A DNA stretch of 59,086 nucleotides from Flavobacteriaceae bacterium (GCA_004359435.1 PTET01000001.1:13256-72341); one strand, 5' to 3'. Shown: positions 18,530-27,893, counted from the first letter of the stretch. The notes: a model not told the origin generated them from the sequence alone. Made by a program: numbers and translations.

Positions 18530-19540
18530 ATGAAGATCATTATACCCATGGCCGGACGTGGTTCCAGACTCAGACCCCATACACTCACCGTTCCAAAACC
18601 ACTGATTCCCATTGCTGGGAAACCCATCGTACACAGATTGGCAGAAGACATCACCCGTATTTCCAAGGGGAAAGTTGAGGAAATTGCCTTTATCACTGGG
18701 GATTTTGGACAAGAAGTAGAGGACAAACTTTTGGAAATCGCTCAAAATTTGGGAGCCAAGGGAACCATTTACAGACAAGAGGAACCACTCGGTACTGCAC
18801 ATGCGGTGTACTGTGCCAAAGAATCTCTTTCGGGACCCGTTGTGGTGGCATTTGCCGATACGCTTTTTCATGCGGATTTTGAGCTCGACACCCAGCACGA
18901 TGGAGTCATTTGGGTAAAACAAGTAGAAGACCCTTCCGCATTTGGTGTAGTGAAGGTGGATGAAAACAACGTGATTACCGATTTTATCGAAAAACCTACG
19001 GACTTTGTATCGGATCTGGCTATCATCGGGATTTATTTCTTCAAAGATGGAGACAACCTCAAAAAGGAATTGGCCTATTTGATAGACAACAACATCATGA
19101 ATTCTGGAGAATATCAACTGACGGCAGCTCTGGAAAACATGAAACAAAAAGGAATTGAGTTTACACCTGGAAAGGTAGACCAGTGGATGGACTGTGGAAA
19201 CAAAGCGGTAACGGTAGATACCAACTCTAGGGTGTTGCAGTTTCAAAAAGAGACCATCAAATCTGCTTCTGCCAAAATTGAAAATTCACTCATCATCGAT
19301 CCTTGTTTTATCGGAGACAATGTTGAGATCATCAATTCCAAAATTGGACCCAATGTTTCACTTGGAAATGGGACCAAAGTTCACAATTGTAACATAGACA
19401 ACTCTTTGATTCAAGAAAGTTCTGACATCAGAAACGCCAACTTAACAGACACCATGATTGGAAACAAAGCCAAATATTACGGCGCCCAAAGATCGGTTAG
19501 TTTAGGAGATTTTTCCGAAATGGACTTTTTAACCAAATAG
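18530..19540 (+). CDS. sugar-phosphate nucleotidyltransferase
   Basis: A 336-residue enzyme with the nucleotidyltransferase signature GRGSRLRPHTLTVPKPLIP (about 9-27) and sugar-phosphate contacts in EEPLGTAHAVYCA and FIEKPTDFVSD. A C-terminal hexapeptide-like left-handed helix follows (SLIIDPCFIGDNVEIINSKI onward). It resembles glucose-1-phosphate thymidylyl- or uridylyltransferases, but the exact nucleotide and sugar cannot be assigned. Its place after the flippase and dut, before envelope lipoproteins, suggests a role in cell-surface glycan synthesis. Confidence 0.85.
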   Translation: MKIIIPMAGRGSRLRPHTLTVPKPLIPIAGKPIVHRLAEDITRISKGKVEEIAFITGDFGQEVEDKLLEIAQNLGAKGTIYRQEEPLGTAHAVYCAKESLSGPVVVAFADTLFHADFELDTQHDGVIWVKQVEDPSAFGVVKVDENNVITDFIEKPTDFVSDLAIIGIYFFKDGDNLKKELAYLIDNNIMNSGEYQLTAALENMKQKGIEFTPGKVDQWMDCGNKAVTVDTNSRVLQFQKETIKSASAKIENSLIIDPCFIGDNVEIINSKIGPNVSLGNGTKVHNCNIDNSLIQESSDIRNANLTDTMIGNKAKYYGAQRSVSLGDFSEMDFLTK

Positions 19541-19544
19541 AACC

Positions 19545-20426
19545 ATGAGAGGAAAGGGATTTGTTTTTGCTTGTCTACTTGTTTTTGCTGTGGGATGTAC
19601 TTCCACACAAAAACCTGTGCAAAATTCAAAAACCAATGAACCCATCCAAAAAACTACGCCTGTGGTTCCTACCAAACCCATCGAACCTACAAAACCAGCT
19701 ATCTCAAATAGCACAAGTGTTCCCAAAGTTGAAGTTAAACCTACAATTACTTCAACCAAAGTTTCTTCCACTGTTTTGGCTTTCCAAAAAACCTATACAG
19801 ATTTTAACAACAGCCCCAAAAACATCTATTTAAAAAGTTCTTTAGACACCAATTTGGTCTCTTTGCCTGGCGCCAAAAGTTATCTCTATATTGGAGAAAA
19901 AGAACTTTGGGGAACTTTAACGGTCTTTGGCATGTCTGGTGGCCAATTTTATCTGGACGAAAACAAGGTTAAGGCTACCGAAAATTACAACAAAACCTAT
20001 ATCGAAGAAGATTTAGAAAAATTAAACCAAAAATATTTGGGTAGCGATGCTTTTACCCTTTTGCAGATTAGACGGATGCTGCTAGGTAGAATTCTTTTTG
20101 ATCTTGAGCAGTTTCCAACCTTTGTGAAAGCGGATAAAAAAATCGAACAGATTATTTCAACCCCAAAAGGAGTTCTAGTTTTAAAGTACAGCTTTGATAA
20201 CAACAATCATCTAACTAGCACAGAAGCTACTTTGGGACAAAAAAACATTTTTCAAATCGGTTATAAAAATTGGTCTACTACCCCTGAGGGGAATCCTGTT
20301 CCTTTGGAAGTAGCCATTTCACTTCCCCAGGAAAAATACTTCAATATAATTACGCAATCTACTGATACAAAACCTAGAGAATCAAATTTTACGATACCTA
20401 AGGATTATCAAAAAAGAAATTTATAA
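19545..20426 (+). CDS. DUF4292 lipoprotein (LolB/LppX-like fold predicted)
   Basis: A 293-residue lipoprotein. The signal peptide has a lipobox at VFAVGCTS (Cys18), followed by a 60-residue low-complexity linker rich in Thr, Pro and Lys. The folded region from about residue 75 contains the family segments SYLYIGEKELWGTLTVFGMSGG and LLQIRRMLLGRILFDL. DUF4292 proteins of Bacteroidota share an open beta-barrel design with lipid-carrier lipoproteins; that is family knowledge, and the cargo is unknown. The start lies 4 bp after the nucleotidyltransferase stop and the stop 3 bp before the EnvC-like gene. Confidence 0.8.
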   Translation: MRGKGFVFACLLVFAVGCTSTQKPVQNSKTNEPIQKTTPVVPTKPIEPTKPAISNSTSVPKVEVKPTITSTKVSSTVLAFQKTYTDFNNSPKNIYLKSSLDTNLVSLPGAKSYLYIGEKELWGTLTVFGMSGGQFYLDENKVKATENYNKTYIEEDLEKLNQKYLGSDAFTLLQIRRMLLGRILFDLEQFPTFVKADKKIEQIISTPKGVLVLKYSFDNNNHLTSTEATLGQKNIFQIGYKNWSTTPEGNPVPLEVAISLPQEKYFNIITQSTDTKPRESNFTIPKDYQKRNL

Positions 20427-20429
20427 AAC

Positions 20430-22082
20430 ATGAAACGTTCACTTTCCCTTTTTATTCATCTTTTCCTTGGCCTTACTTTTACCTTTGGTCAGGTGGTTAC
20501 AGAATTACAAAAAAAGAAAAGCCTTCAAAAGAGAAACCAAGAGCTACAAGCAGAGATTAAAGCGCTGAATGCAGAATTAGAAAAAAATGCCAAAGAGTCT
20601 AAAACCTCTTTTTTGTACATCAACACTTTAAAAGAAAAAATTTCGGCCAGGTATCAACTTATCGATGGAATCAAGAAAGAACAAACCCACATTGATGACG
20701 AAATCTATCAGTCTCAGCTCAAAATCAACAAATCTAACCGAGAGCTGAATACTTTAAAAGGAGATTACGCCAAAGTCCTTGTCAAAGCTTACAAATACAA
20801 ATCGGTACAAAACAAAATCTTGTTTGTGCTATCCTCTAAAAGTTTGAATCAGGCGTATAAAAGAATCAAGTATTTGCAAAGATATTCTGAGTTCACCAAA
20901 GAAAAAGCCCGAGAAATCTACGACAAAAAGGCAGTAATTCGAAAAGAAAAATTGGTAAAAGAAACCGCAAAAAAACAGAAGCAAAACGCCATTGAAAGCC
21001 AAGGGGTTGAACTTGCTAGATTAGATTTAGAATCCAAAGAACAAGAAAACATCATCGCCAAATACAAAGCCAATCAGGGAGCTATTGTTGCCAGACTTCA
21101 AAAAGCCAAACAAGGTCAATTGGCGCTGGAGAGAGAAATTCAAAACATGATCCGAGCAGAAATTGCTCTGGCCAAGAAAAAAGAAGCCGAACTAGCAAAA
21201 AAACGTGCAGAGGAAGCCAAAAAACGAGCGGAAGAAGCCAAGAAGATTGCCGAGGCCAAAAGACTAGCCGAAATTGAGCGTCAAAAACAAGAGGCCATTA
21301 GAATTGCCAAAGAAAAAGCGGCTGCAGAAGCTAGACTCAAAGAAATCGCAGCCGAAAAAGCAAGAATAGAGGCTGAAAAACAAAAAATTGCTGCCCAAGA
21401 ACAGGCCAGACTCAAAGCCTTGGCCTTGGAAGAAGAGAGAAACAGAGAAACCCAGCTTGCTAAAAGGCTTGCAGACGAAGAGCAAAGAAAAAGAGAGCAG
21501 GCTTTGTTGGAAGCCAACAGGCTAGCCGAAGAAACCCGAAAAAATGCTGCCCTAACCGAAGAAAAAGCACGTTTGGCAAGAGCTGAGGAAGCCAAAAAAG
21601 AATTAGAAAATCAAAGGCTTGCCAACATTGAGGCACAGGCCAAAAAAGCCGAAAGTGCAGAACCTGCTAGTCTTTCTTCAAGTTTTGGGTCCAACCAAGG
21701 AAGACTTCCCTGGCCAGTTTCTGGAACGGTAATCGCTGGTTTTGGAAGGGTGAAACACCCCATCTTGGATGTGTATACAGACAACCCTGGGGTAGATATT
21801 GCCACTTCCAAAGGAAACTCTGCCAAAGCCGTTTTTTCTGGAAAAGTTTCGGCCGTGTATGCGGTTCCTGGGGGTGGAAAAGCAGTGCTCATTCAGCACG
21901 GAACCTACTATACCGTGTACAACAACCTTTCGGCGGTTTATGTAAACAAAGGAGACATGGTTGAAAACAGACAATCCATTGGAAAAGTAATTACAGATCC
22001 TCAGGGCAATACCATCCTTAATTTTCAGGTTTGGCAAGGTACTACCAAACAAAATCCTGCTCTTTGGCTAAGTAATATGTAA
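20430..22082 (+). CDS. EnvC-like murein hydrolase activator with a degenerate LytM domain
   Basis: A 550-residue exported protein. A signal peptide (to about residue 21) is followed by a very long coiled coil (about 22-400), whose second half is an Ala/Glu/Lys repeat region (EAKKRAEEAKKIAEAKR type). A C-terminal M23/LytM domain follows at about 425-550. The metal ligands of active LytM enzymes look replaced: GVDIAT is preceded by Asn-Pro rather than His, and LNFQVWQ has Asn where LHFELW has His. This points to an activator of amidases, as in E. coli EnvC, rather than an endopeptidase. It is in the envelope operon. Confidence 0.85.
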   Translation: MKRSLSLFIHLFLGLTFTFGQVVTELQKKKSLQKRNQELQAEIKALNAELEKNAKESKTSFLYINTLKEKISARYQLIDGIKKEQTHIDDEIYQSQLKINKSNRELNTLKGDYAKVLVKAYKYKSVQNKILFVLSSKSLNQAYKRIKYLQRYSEFTKEKAREIYDKKAVIRKEKLVKETAKKQKQNAIESQGVELARLDLESKEQENIIAKYKANQGAIVARLQKAKQGQLALEREIQNMIRAEIALAKKKEAELAKKRAEEAKKRAEEAKKIAEAKRLAEIERQKQEAIRIAKEKAAAEARLKEIAAEKARIEAEKQKIAAQEQARLKALALEEERNRETQLAKRLADEEQRKREQALLEANRLAEETRKNAALTEEKARLARAEEAKKELENQRLANIEAQAKKAESAEPASLSSSFGSNQGRLPWPVSGTVIAGFGRVKHPILDVYTDNPGVDIATSKGNSAKAVFSGKVSAVYAVPGGGKAVLIQHGTYYTVYNNLSAVYVNKGDMVENRQSIGKVITDPQGNTILNFQVWQGTTKQNPALWLSNM

Positions 22083-22153
22083 AATTTGTATATTTGAACA
22101 ATCGGGCATTTTTGTCTAAGAATTGATTCGAATTGACTTTAAAATCTATCAAT

Positions 22154-22354
22154 ATGATATCTACTATAAATACATATCTTGCATTTTTTGACCAACAACT
22201 CATCTGGGTAGCACTAATAGCCATTTTGCTTTTTGGAGGCTCTAAAATTCCAGAACTCATGAAAGGAGTAGGAAAAGGAATTAGCGAATTCAAAAAAGCG
22301 ACCAAAGACGAAGAACTTGACGCAGATAAGCAGAAAGACAATCACAACAGTTAA
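22154..22354 (+). CDS. tatA: twin-arginine translocase subunit TatA/TatE
   Basis: A 66-residue protein with one N-terminal membrane helix (LIWVALIAILLFGG), the hinge FGGSKIPELMKGVGKGI, an amphipathic helix and a charged tail. TatA oligomers form the pore for export of folded proteins. The ATG at 22154 is chosen because only a few residues precede the helix. It is 71 bp after the EnvC-like gene and 18 bp before the transglycosylase. In Flavobacteriia a TatA-type gene often sits beside the M23/EnvC gene; tatC is not in the window. Confidence 0.9.
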   Translation: MISTINTYLAFFDQQLIWVALIAILLFGGSKIPELMKGVGKGISEFKKATKDEELDADKQKDNHNS

Positions 22355-22372
22355 TCTGTTTAAAAAAATCCT

Positions 22373-23644
22373 ATGTACAAAAAAATTCTCCTATGGATTT
22401 TCCTTTTTGGAGGGTTTTGTATACAAAGTTTTGGTCAAATTCAAAACATTGATTCTCTACGAAAATCTTTTAGTGCTGAGCTAAACAACAGATTCGTATA
22501 CAAAGATTCGGACCCTTCCAAACCCATAGATCCAAAAATTGACCAAGAACTATTGGACTCTAGACTCAAGAAAATCGACCAAAAATCGGTTTTATCTCTT
22601 CGGTACAACTCTACGGTTCACCAATATGTAGAGAGAAACCTAAGGATGGGTGAGCACTATGGAAAAGTACTTGGACTGGCCGAATTCTATTTTCCCCTTT
22701 TCGAAGAGATTTTTGCCAAATATGGGGTTCCCAAAGAACTACGTTACTTGGCGGTTGTCGAGTCTAACTTAAACCCTGTGGCGGGCTCAAAAGCTGGTGC
22801 TAGAGGACTTTGGCAGTTTATGTATGCAACTGGATCTATGTACGGCCTAAAATCTACCAGTTATGTGGAAGACAGATATGATCCTATCAAATCGACCGAA
22901 GCGGCAGCCAAATATTTAAAATCGCTTTACAATCAATCTGGAGAATGGGATTTGGCCCTTGCCTCTTATAATTGTGGATACGGAAATGTTTTAAAAGCAC
23001 AAAGAAGCTCAGGAAAGAAATCCTATTGGGATATTCGCCCTTGGCTTCCCAAAGAAACCCAAGGTTATGTTCCAGGCTTTATTGCAGCGAATTATTTATT
23101 TGAATACCAAGCCCAACATAACATTCCAGTGTATCATCCCAAATACAAATACAGCCAAACGGGAATCCATTATGTGAAAAACCAAGTGAGTTTTACCCAG
23201 CTGAGCCGTGGACTAGGCATCAGTGTAGATGACCTAACCTTTTTGAACCCTCAATATAGAGTAGGCATTATTCCAGGTGGTGGAATTTATTATGTTCGAC
23301 TTCCCCTTGAGGCGCTTAAGAAATTCAAAGCCAACGAAAAAAGCATCTACCAAGCCGCAGCAAGTACACCCAAACCAGCCTCATCTACCCCTGGTGCTCC
23401 AGAAGTAGCCAAAGGATTTCATCGGGTGGCTGCTGGGGAAACACTATACAGCATCGCCCAAAAATATGGTCTAACCATAGAAGAAATTAAAACGCTGAAT
23501 AAACTTAGCACGGGGAATCTACTTTTAAACCAAGTTTTAAGGGTAGAAAAACCCGCCACTCAGCCTCAAGAAATTTTAGACAAAGAAGAGCAAAAAAGAA
23601 AAATGAAAGAAGAATTTTACAGGCAACTGGAAGAAAATTCTTGA
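22373..23644 (+). CDS. MltD-like lytic transglycosylase with LysM domain
   Basis: A 423-residue exported enzyme that cleaves peptidoglycan glycan strands. A signal peptide ends near SFGQ (22). The SLT domain spans about 105-260 and has the catalytic Glu130 in AVVESNLNP, then GSKAGARGLWQFM and LALASYNCGYGNV, as in family 1D. A LysM domain near 350-395 (RVAAGETLYSIAQKYGLTIE) binds peptidoglycan. It ends in a short charged tail. With the EnvC-like protein and TatA upstream, it makes a cell-wall remodelling group. Confidence 0.9.
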   Translation: MYKKILLWIFLFGGFCIQSFGQIQNIDSLRKSFSAELNNRFVYKDSDPSKPIDPKIDQELLDSRLKKIDQKSVLSLRYNSTVHQYVERNLRMGEHYGKVLGLAEFYFPLFEEIFAKYGVPKELRYLAVVESNLNPVAGSKAGARGLWQFMYATGSMYGLKSTSYVEDRYDPIKSTEAAAKYLKSLYNQSGEWDLALASYNCGYGNVLKAQRSSGKKSYWDIRPWLPKETQGYVPGFIAANYLFEYQAQHNIPVYHPKYKYSQTGIHYVKNQVSFTQLSRGLGISVDDLTFLNPQYRVGIIPGGGIYYVRLPLEALKKFKANEKSIYQAAASTPKPASSTPGAPEVAKGFHRVAAGETLYSIAQKYGLTIEEIKTLNKLSTGNLLLNQVLRVEKPATQPQEILDKEEQKRKMKEEFYRQLEENS

Positions 23645-23743
23645 AAAATTCAAATTTAATTTACATTAAATCAGAACGTTACAGATAAAATGAGTTCGTC
23701 TCACCAAAACTAAAACCCTCTTTAGCCTTATAAAATAAAATCT

Positions 23744-24349
23744 ATGTTTTGCAAAAACGCCTGGGAAGTATTTAATCAGAGTATTATAGATTATCACAAA
23801 ATAGATTCTGTGGTTTGCCCCATCAACAATCCTTATTCCAAAGAAGATATCCAGCATCTGTTGTATCAAAAAAATTGGATCGACACCGTACAATGGCATC
23901 TTGAAGATATTATTAGAGACCCTAATATTGATCCTGTTGAAGCATTAAGAATCAAGCGAGAAATCGATGCCTCAAACCAAAGAAGAACCGATTTGGTTGA
24001 ATTTATAGATGCATACTTCTTAGATTTGTATAAAGAGGTAAACCCGCTTCCCAACGCTACCCTTAATACCGAAACGCCTGCTTGGGCCATAGACAGATAT
24101 TCCATTTTGGCTCTAAAAATCTTTCATATGAAAGAAGAGACCTTAAGAGCAGACGCTACAATGGAGCACAAACAAAAGTGCCAAGAAAAACTCGATGTGT
24201 TGCTTTCTCAACACCAAGATTTAACCCTTGCCATTGAAGAGCTTTTGGAAGATTTACAAAGTGGTAAAAAGTACATGAAAACCTATAAACAGATGAAAAT
24301 GTACAACGACACAGACACCAATCCAGTACTAAGAGCAGCCCAGAAATAG
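23744..24349 (+). CDS. DUF4254 protein
   Basis: A 201-residue soluble, probably all-helical protein with no signal peptide. The segments YQKNWIDTVQWHLEDIIRDP, IKREIDASNQRRTDLVEFID and MYNDTDTNPVL match what I recall of the Bacteroidota DUF4254 family, of unknown function, often encoded near LPS glycosyltransferases. It starts 99 bp after the transglycosylase, so it may have its own promoter. It is convergent with the outer-membrane gene with an 8-bp gap. Confidence 0.75.
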   Translation: MFCKNAWEVFNQSIIDYHKIDSVVCPINNPYSKEDIQHLLYQKNWIDTVQWHLEDIIRDPNIDPVEALRIKREIDASNQRRTDLVEFIDAYFLDLYKEVNPLPNATLNTETPAWAIDRYSILALKIFHMKEETLRADATMEHKQKCQEKLDVLLSQHQDLTLAIEELLEDLQSGKKYMKTYKQMKMYNDTDTNPVLRAAQK

Positions 24350-24357
24350 AGGGTTTT

Positions 24358-24891
24358 CTAAAAGCCCATACTTACATACGGCACAAAAGGAGAGTTCTGA
24401 AAACTTCTGTCTTGGTTGTAAAGTACATCGTACATAAGTCCCACATTAAAAAGTGCGCTTCTATATCCTGCTCCTAGGTACAAAACCTGGTTTTCGGATC
24501 TTTCTCCATTCTGTCTAAAATCGTTTCTCCCTACATTGTACTGATATTGCGAAATAAGAGAGATATTTCGAATGGGTTCGAATCGCAGTTGAGGCCCAAC
24601 GGAAAAGAAACTATTGTCTCCGTAACTACTATTGAAATAATTGTATCCCACCGTAGCACCAAGAGTGAGGTTTTCTGTAAGTTGATAACCCAGATATGGA
24701 TTTAGCCCTAAGTTAATACCACCTTGGGTTCCTCCAAGTTGCAATCCAAGCCCTTTTACCAACTTAGTCTTATCAAAGCCAGATGATTTTACCTTGGGTT
24801 GGTTTTGAGAAGAAGATTCTCTTGGGGGCATTTCTTGCGCCTGAACAGCAAACACAAACATTAAGCTAAAAAATAGATAGAATTTTTTCAT
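24358..24891 (-). CDS. small outer-membrane beta-barrel protein
   Basis: A 177-residue protein with signal peptide MKKFYLFFSLMFVFAVQAQ. A short charged linker is followed by about eight alternating amphipathic strands (LGLQLGGTQGGINLGLNPYL, LTLGATVGYNYFNSSY and so on), ending in the aromatic C-terminal Phe typical of barrel proteins. The ATG 24891 is preferred over a longer frame from 24933, because it starts the signal peptide and a TAACTTTG -7 element lies at 24897-24904. Function unknown. It lies 10 bp after proC. Confidence 0.75.
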   Translation of the reverse strand: MKKFYLFFSLMFVFAVQAQEMPPRESSSQNQPKVKSSGFDKTKLVKGLGLQLGGTQGGINLGLNPYLGYQLTENLTLGATVGYNYFNSSYGDNSFFSVGPQLRFEPIRNISLISQYQYNVGRNDFRQNGERSENQVLYLGAGYRSALFNVGLMYDVLYNQDRSFQNSPFVPYVSMGF

Positions 24892-24896
24892 TGTTA

Positions 24897-24904
24897 CAAA
24901 GTTA
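24897..24904 (-). promoter_or_regulatory. -7 element TAACTTTG overlapping the proC stop
   Basis: Perfect TAnnTTTG on the minus strand, ending 6 bp before the outer-membrane gene ATG and overlapping the end of proC. It would give an almost leaderless transcript in addition to read-through from proC. Confidence 0.5.
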
Positions 24905-25696
24905 TTTGTTTTCAAGTTTTTCATAGGCCGCAACTATGCCCAAAATAATAGAGGCAGAAAGTCCTTTTTCCTCCATTTTGTTAAGAGCCGTAATGGTTGA
25001 GCCTTTTGGGGTGGTTACTTTGTCTGTTTCTACCCCAGGATGGCTTTGGTTTTGCTCCAAAAGTTCGATGGCGCCTTTGGCGGTCTGAAGTATAATTTGC
25101 TGGGCCGTTTGGGCATCAAAACCAACCTGAACACCTCCTTGTCCCATGGCCTGAATAAATCGAAAGAAATAGGCAATTCCAGAGGCAGAAAGTGCCGTTG
25201 CAGCATTAAGCTGATTTTCATCGATGAACATGGTTTTTCCCACCACCTGAAAAATCTCTGACACAAACATGCGGTGCTTACCAGAATCATTTAATGCGCA
25301 GATAAAAGTGAGCGATTCGCCCACGGCAGCAGCCGTATTGGGCATCACCCTAAAAATAGGCATAGAACTACCTAGAGCAGCCTGAATTTCTGAAAGAGAA
25401 ATAAGGGTAGCAGTTGAAACCAAAACCTGTTTTTTGATGTCCAGAAAGGGTTTAAGTTCATTTACAGTGTCTAATATAAACCAAGGTTTAAGGGCTAAAA
25501 CGATTACGTCTGCCCCTTCAATGGCCTGAATGTTGTCTGAAAAAGTCTTGAGACCTTGCTTTTTAAAAGCTTCTAATTTGGAGGTTTCTTTGTCTGAAAC
25601 ATGAATGTTGGCGGCAGGCAGCAACTGGGTTTTGATGATTCCATTTACAATGGCAGATCCGATATTTCCAGATCCGATAATGGCAATTTTTTTCAT
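24902..25696 (-). CDS. proC: pyrroline-5-carboxylate reductase
   Basis: ProC performs the last step of proline synthesis, reducing pyrroline-5-carboxylate with NAD(P)H. The 264 residues contain the Rossmann motif IGSGNIGSAIVNGI (about 6-19), VLALKPWFI, FRVMPNTAAAVGES and the signature ALSASGIAYFFRFIQAMGQGGVQVG, which forms the dimer and substrate site. Length is normal. It is transcribed before the outer-membrane gene and after the symporter, with 27 bp between. Confidence 0.95.
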   Translation of the reverse strand: MKKIAIIGSGNIGSAIVNGIIKTQLLPAANIHVSDKETSKLEAFKKQGLKTFSDNIQAIEGADVIVLALKPWFILDTVNELKPFLDIKKQVLVSTATLISLSEIQAALGSSMPIFRVMPNTAAAVGESLTFICALNDSGKHRMFVSEIFQVVGKTMFIDENQLNAATALSASGIAYFFRFIQAMGQGGVQVGFDAQTAQQIILQTAKGAIELLEQNQSHPGVETDKVTTPKGSTITALNKMEEKGLSASIILGIVAAYEKLENK

Positions 25697-25723
25697 GTTA
25701 TTTGTTTTTCTTCTTTAAGGCTC

Positions 25724-27190
25724 TTATGAGTTAGATTTTGAACTCTTGCTAATCAGAAACAGTCCGCAGATGGTGATTAGTGCATTCAGTAGCAATACCG
25801 CAAACCCGATGTCTTGTTTTTGAGCCACCAAATAGTTGTTTAAATGATATGTGATAAAAGGAGAAAGAATCATCACCAAAACCACCAAAAGAGACTTCTT
25901 GCCTACGGGAAGCTTTCTTTCACTGAAAATCCCAAGGGTGAAAAGTCCCAAAATTGGCCCATAGGTATATCCGGCGATTTTGAGGATGTCGTCAATTACA
26001 CTTTTGCTGGCAAACTGATTGAAAGCCAAAATCACCAGAATTAAAAGCACGCTGAAAGCGATGTGGGTGGTTTTTCTGATTCGGGTTTGGTCTTGTTGAT
26101 TCTTAGATTTGATGTCCAAAATATCTACAGAAAAAGAAGTAGTAAGTGCCGTAAGGGCAGAATCTGCACTGGAGTAGGCCGCAGCCACCAGTCCAACCAC
26201 AAAGAAAATTCCAACGGCAAGCCCTAGCTCTCCACTTTTGGCGATAAAAGGAAAGAGTTCATCACCCGTTTTGTCGATTCCGTTAAGGTTTGCATAGGCA
26301 TAGAGCATCACACCCAAAACCAAAAAGACAAAATTTACAAACACCGAAAGCATAGAGAAAGTGAACATATTGGTTTGCGCCTCTTCTATGTTTTTGCAAG
26401 AGAGATTCTTCTGCATCATGTCCTGATCTAGCCCCACCATGGCAATGGAAAGAAAAATTCCAGACAAGAAATTTTTCCAAAAATATTTTTTGTCAGCAAA
26501 ATCTTCGAAAAAGAAGACCTTGCTCATGGGATTTGCTTTGAGGAAGTTTTCCATATCACCCAAACAACCGATGCCAATTTCTTTGGAAACTAACCACAAC
26601 GTCAAAAACAGAGAAGTAAGTAGAAAAATGGTTTGCAAACTGTCTGTCCAAACGATGGTTTTAATCCCCGACTGAAAGGTATAAACCCAGATGAGCAAAA
26701 TAGATACCGTTGCGGTTATCCAAAAAGGAATTCCCATAGAATCAAAAGCCATCAGCTGAAGGGTTTTGGCCACCAAATAGAGTCTTGCAGCCGCTCCAAA
26801 CAATTTGGAAACCAAAAAGAATCCAGAAGTGGTTTGGTAGGTTGTCTTTCCAAAACGTTCATTGAGATAGCTATAAATGGAAGTGAGGTTGAGCCTATAG
26901 TACAAAGGCAAAAGTACCAGTGCCACTACAAAATATCCTACCATGTTTCCAAGCACCAGCTGCAAATAACTCATGCTGTTGTTTAGAACCCCGCCAGGAA
27001 CAGAAATAAAAGTTACCCCAGAGATGGTGTTTCCAATCATTCCGATGGCAACTAGCAGCCAAGGAGATTTGTTGCTTCCTTTAAAAAAGTCTTCATTGGT
27101 ACTGTTTCTACTGGTTAGATAGGATACTCCTACTAAAATGAGAAAATATATGGCGATAATCCATAAAATAAGTTGTGGTTGTAATTCCAT
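25724..27190 (-). CDS. sodium:solute symporter (SSS family)
   Basis: A 488-residue transporter with about 13 membrane helices. The N-terminal WIIAIYFLILVGVSYLTSRN, the GMIGNTISGVTFISVPG segment and the sodium-site region AAAYSSADSALTALTTSFSVDIL are typical of the Na+-coupled SSS family. The substrate cannot be predicted from sequence. It is divergent from recR with 57 bp between the starts and lies upstream of proC on the same strand, but proline specificity would be a guess. Confidence 0.87.
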   Translation of the reverse strand: MELQPQLILWIIAIYFLILVGVSYLTSRNSTNEDFFKGSNKSPWLLVAIGMIGNTISGVTFISVPGGVLNNSMSYLQLVLGNMVGYFVVALVLLPLYYRLNLTSIYSYLNERFGKTTYQTTSGFFLVSKLFGAAARLYLVAKTLQLMAFDSMGIPFWITATVSILLIWVYTFQSGIKTIVWTDSLQTIFLLTSLFLTLWLVSKEIGIGCLGDMENFLKANPMSKVFFFEDFADKKYFWKNFLSGIFLSIAMVGLDQDMMQKNLSCKNIEEAQTNMFTFSMLSVFVNFVFLVLGVMLYAYANLNGIDKTGDELFPFIAKSGELGLAVGIFFVVGLVAAAYSSADSALTALTTSFSVDILDIKSKNQQDQTRIRKTTHIAFSVLLILVILAFNQFASKSVIDDILKIAGYTYGPILGLFTLGIFSERKLPVGKKSLLVVLVMILSPFITYHLNNYLVAQKQDIGFAVLLLNALITICGLFLISKSSKSNS

Positions 27191-27210
27191 AAGGTTTAAA
27201 CTTTGGCTGT

Positions 27211-27242
27211 TTTGGGTTTAGCTTTCAAATTTAGTATTTTTG
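27211..27242 (+). promoter_or_regulatory. promoter TTTG-N20-TATTTTTG for recR
   Basis: -33 TTTG (27211-27214) and -7 TATTTTTG (27235-27242) with a 20-bp spacer, 5 bp before ATG 27248. It gives a leaderless or near-leaderless recR mRNA and excludes an upstream in-frame start at 27203. Confidence 0.72.
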
Positions 27243-27247
27243 CGGAC

Positions 27248-27859
27248 ATGCAGGCACTAAGTAAAGTATTAAATAAAGCCATTGAAGAAATTTCTTCTTT
27301 GCCAGGTATCGGAAAAAGTACTGCCATTCGACTTGCTCTTTTCATGTTAGACAACCCAAAAAGCAAGACAGAAGCGCTATCCAAGGCTTTGTTTGACCTT
27401 GTTAATGAGATCAATTATTGCCAAAAATGCCATGTAATTTGCGATGAAGATATTTGCTCCATTTGCCAGAGTAACTCCAGAGACCAGAGTCTTTTGTGTG
27501 TGGTTGAAGACATTCGGGATGTCATTGCCCTTGAAAAAAGCGGAGGATATAGCGGTTTGTACCATGTTTTAGGTGGAAAAATTTCTCCCATGGAAGGAAT
27601 TGGCCCCTCGGAACTCAACATTGCTACCTTTGAGAAGAAAATATTGGAAAACCAGATTAAAGAAGTGATTTTTGCTCTTTCTTCTACCCTTGAGGGAGAT
27701 ACCACCATGTTTTATCTGTACAAAATCATTCCCGATCATTTAAAAACAAAAACCACCACCATTGCAAGAGGAATTTCGGTAGGAAATCAACTGGAATATA
27801 CAGACCAAGTTACCCTTGCCAAATCTATTGAAAACAGAGTCCCCTACAAACATCAATAG
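27248..27859 (+). CDS. recR: recombination mediator protein RecR
   Basis: RecR works with RecO/RecF to load RecA on gapped DNA. The 203 residues show the helix-hairpin-helix SSLPGIGKSTAIRLALFML, the four-Cys zinc finger CQKCHVICDEDICSIC, and a Toprim domain (LLCVVEDIRDVIALEKSGGY through YHVLGGKISPMEGIGP). Length is typical. It is monocistronic, with its own promoter and a following long hairpin. Confidence 0.96.
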   Translation: MQALSKVLNKAIEEISSLPGIGKSTAIRLALFMLDNPKSKTEALSKALFDLVNEINYCQKCHVICDEDICSICQSNSRDQSLLCVVEDIRDVIALEKSGGYSGLYHVLGGKISPMEGIGPSELNIATFEKKILENQIKEVIFALSSTLEGDTTMFYLYKIIPDHLKTKTTTIARGISVGNQLEYTDQVTLAKSIENRVPYKHQ

Positions 27860-27893
27860 TAGTTGTTTTAGTTTTTTCCTATGCAATAATATC

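Noticed and set aside
18461-19246. Long minus-strand frame antisense to the sugar nucleotidyltransferase
   Set aside because: Shadow frame; the plus-strand gene has clear catalytic motifs.
21160-21660. Ala/Glu/Lys repeat stretch as a DNA repeat element
   Set aside because: The repetition is protein-level coiled coil within the EnvC-like gene; codons vary.
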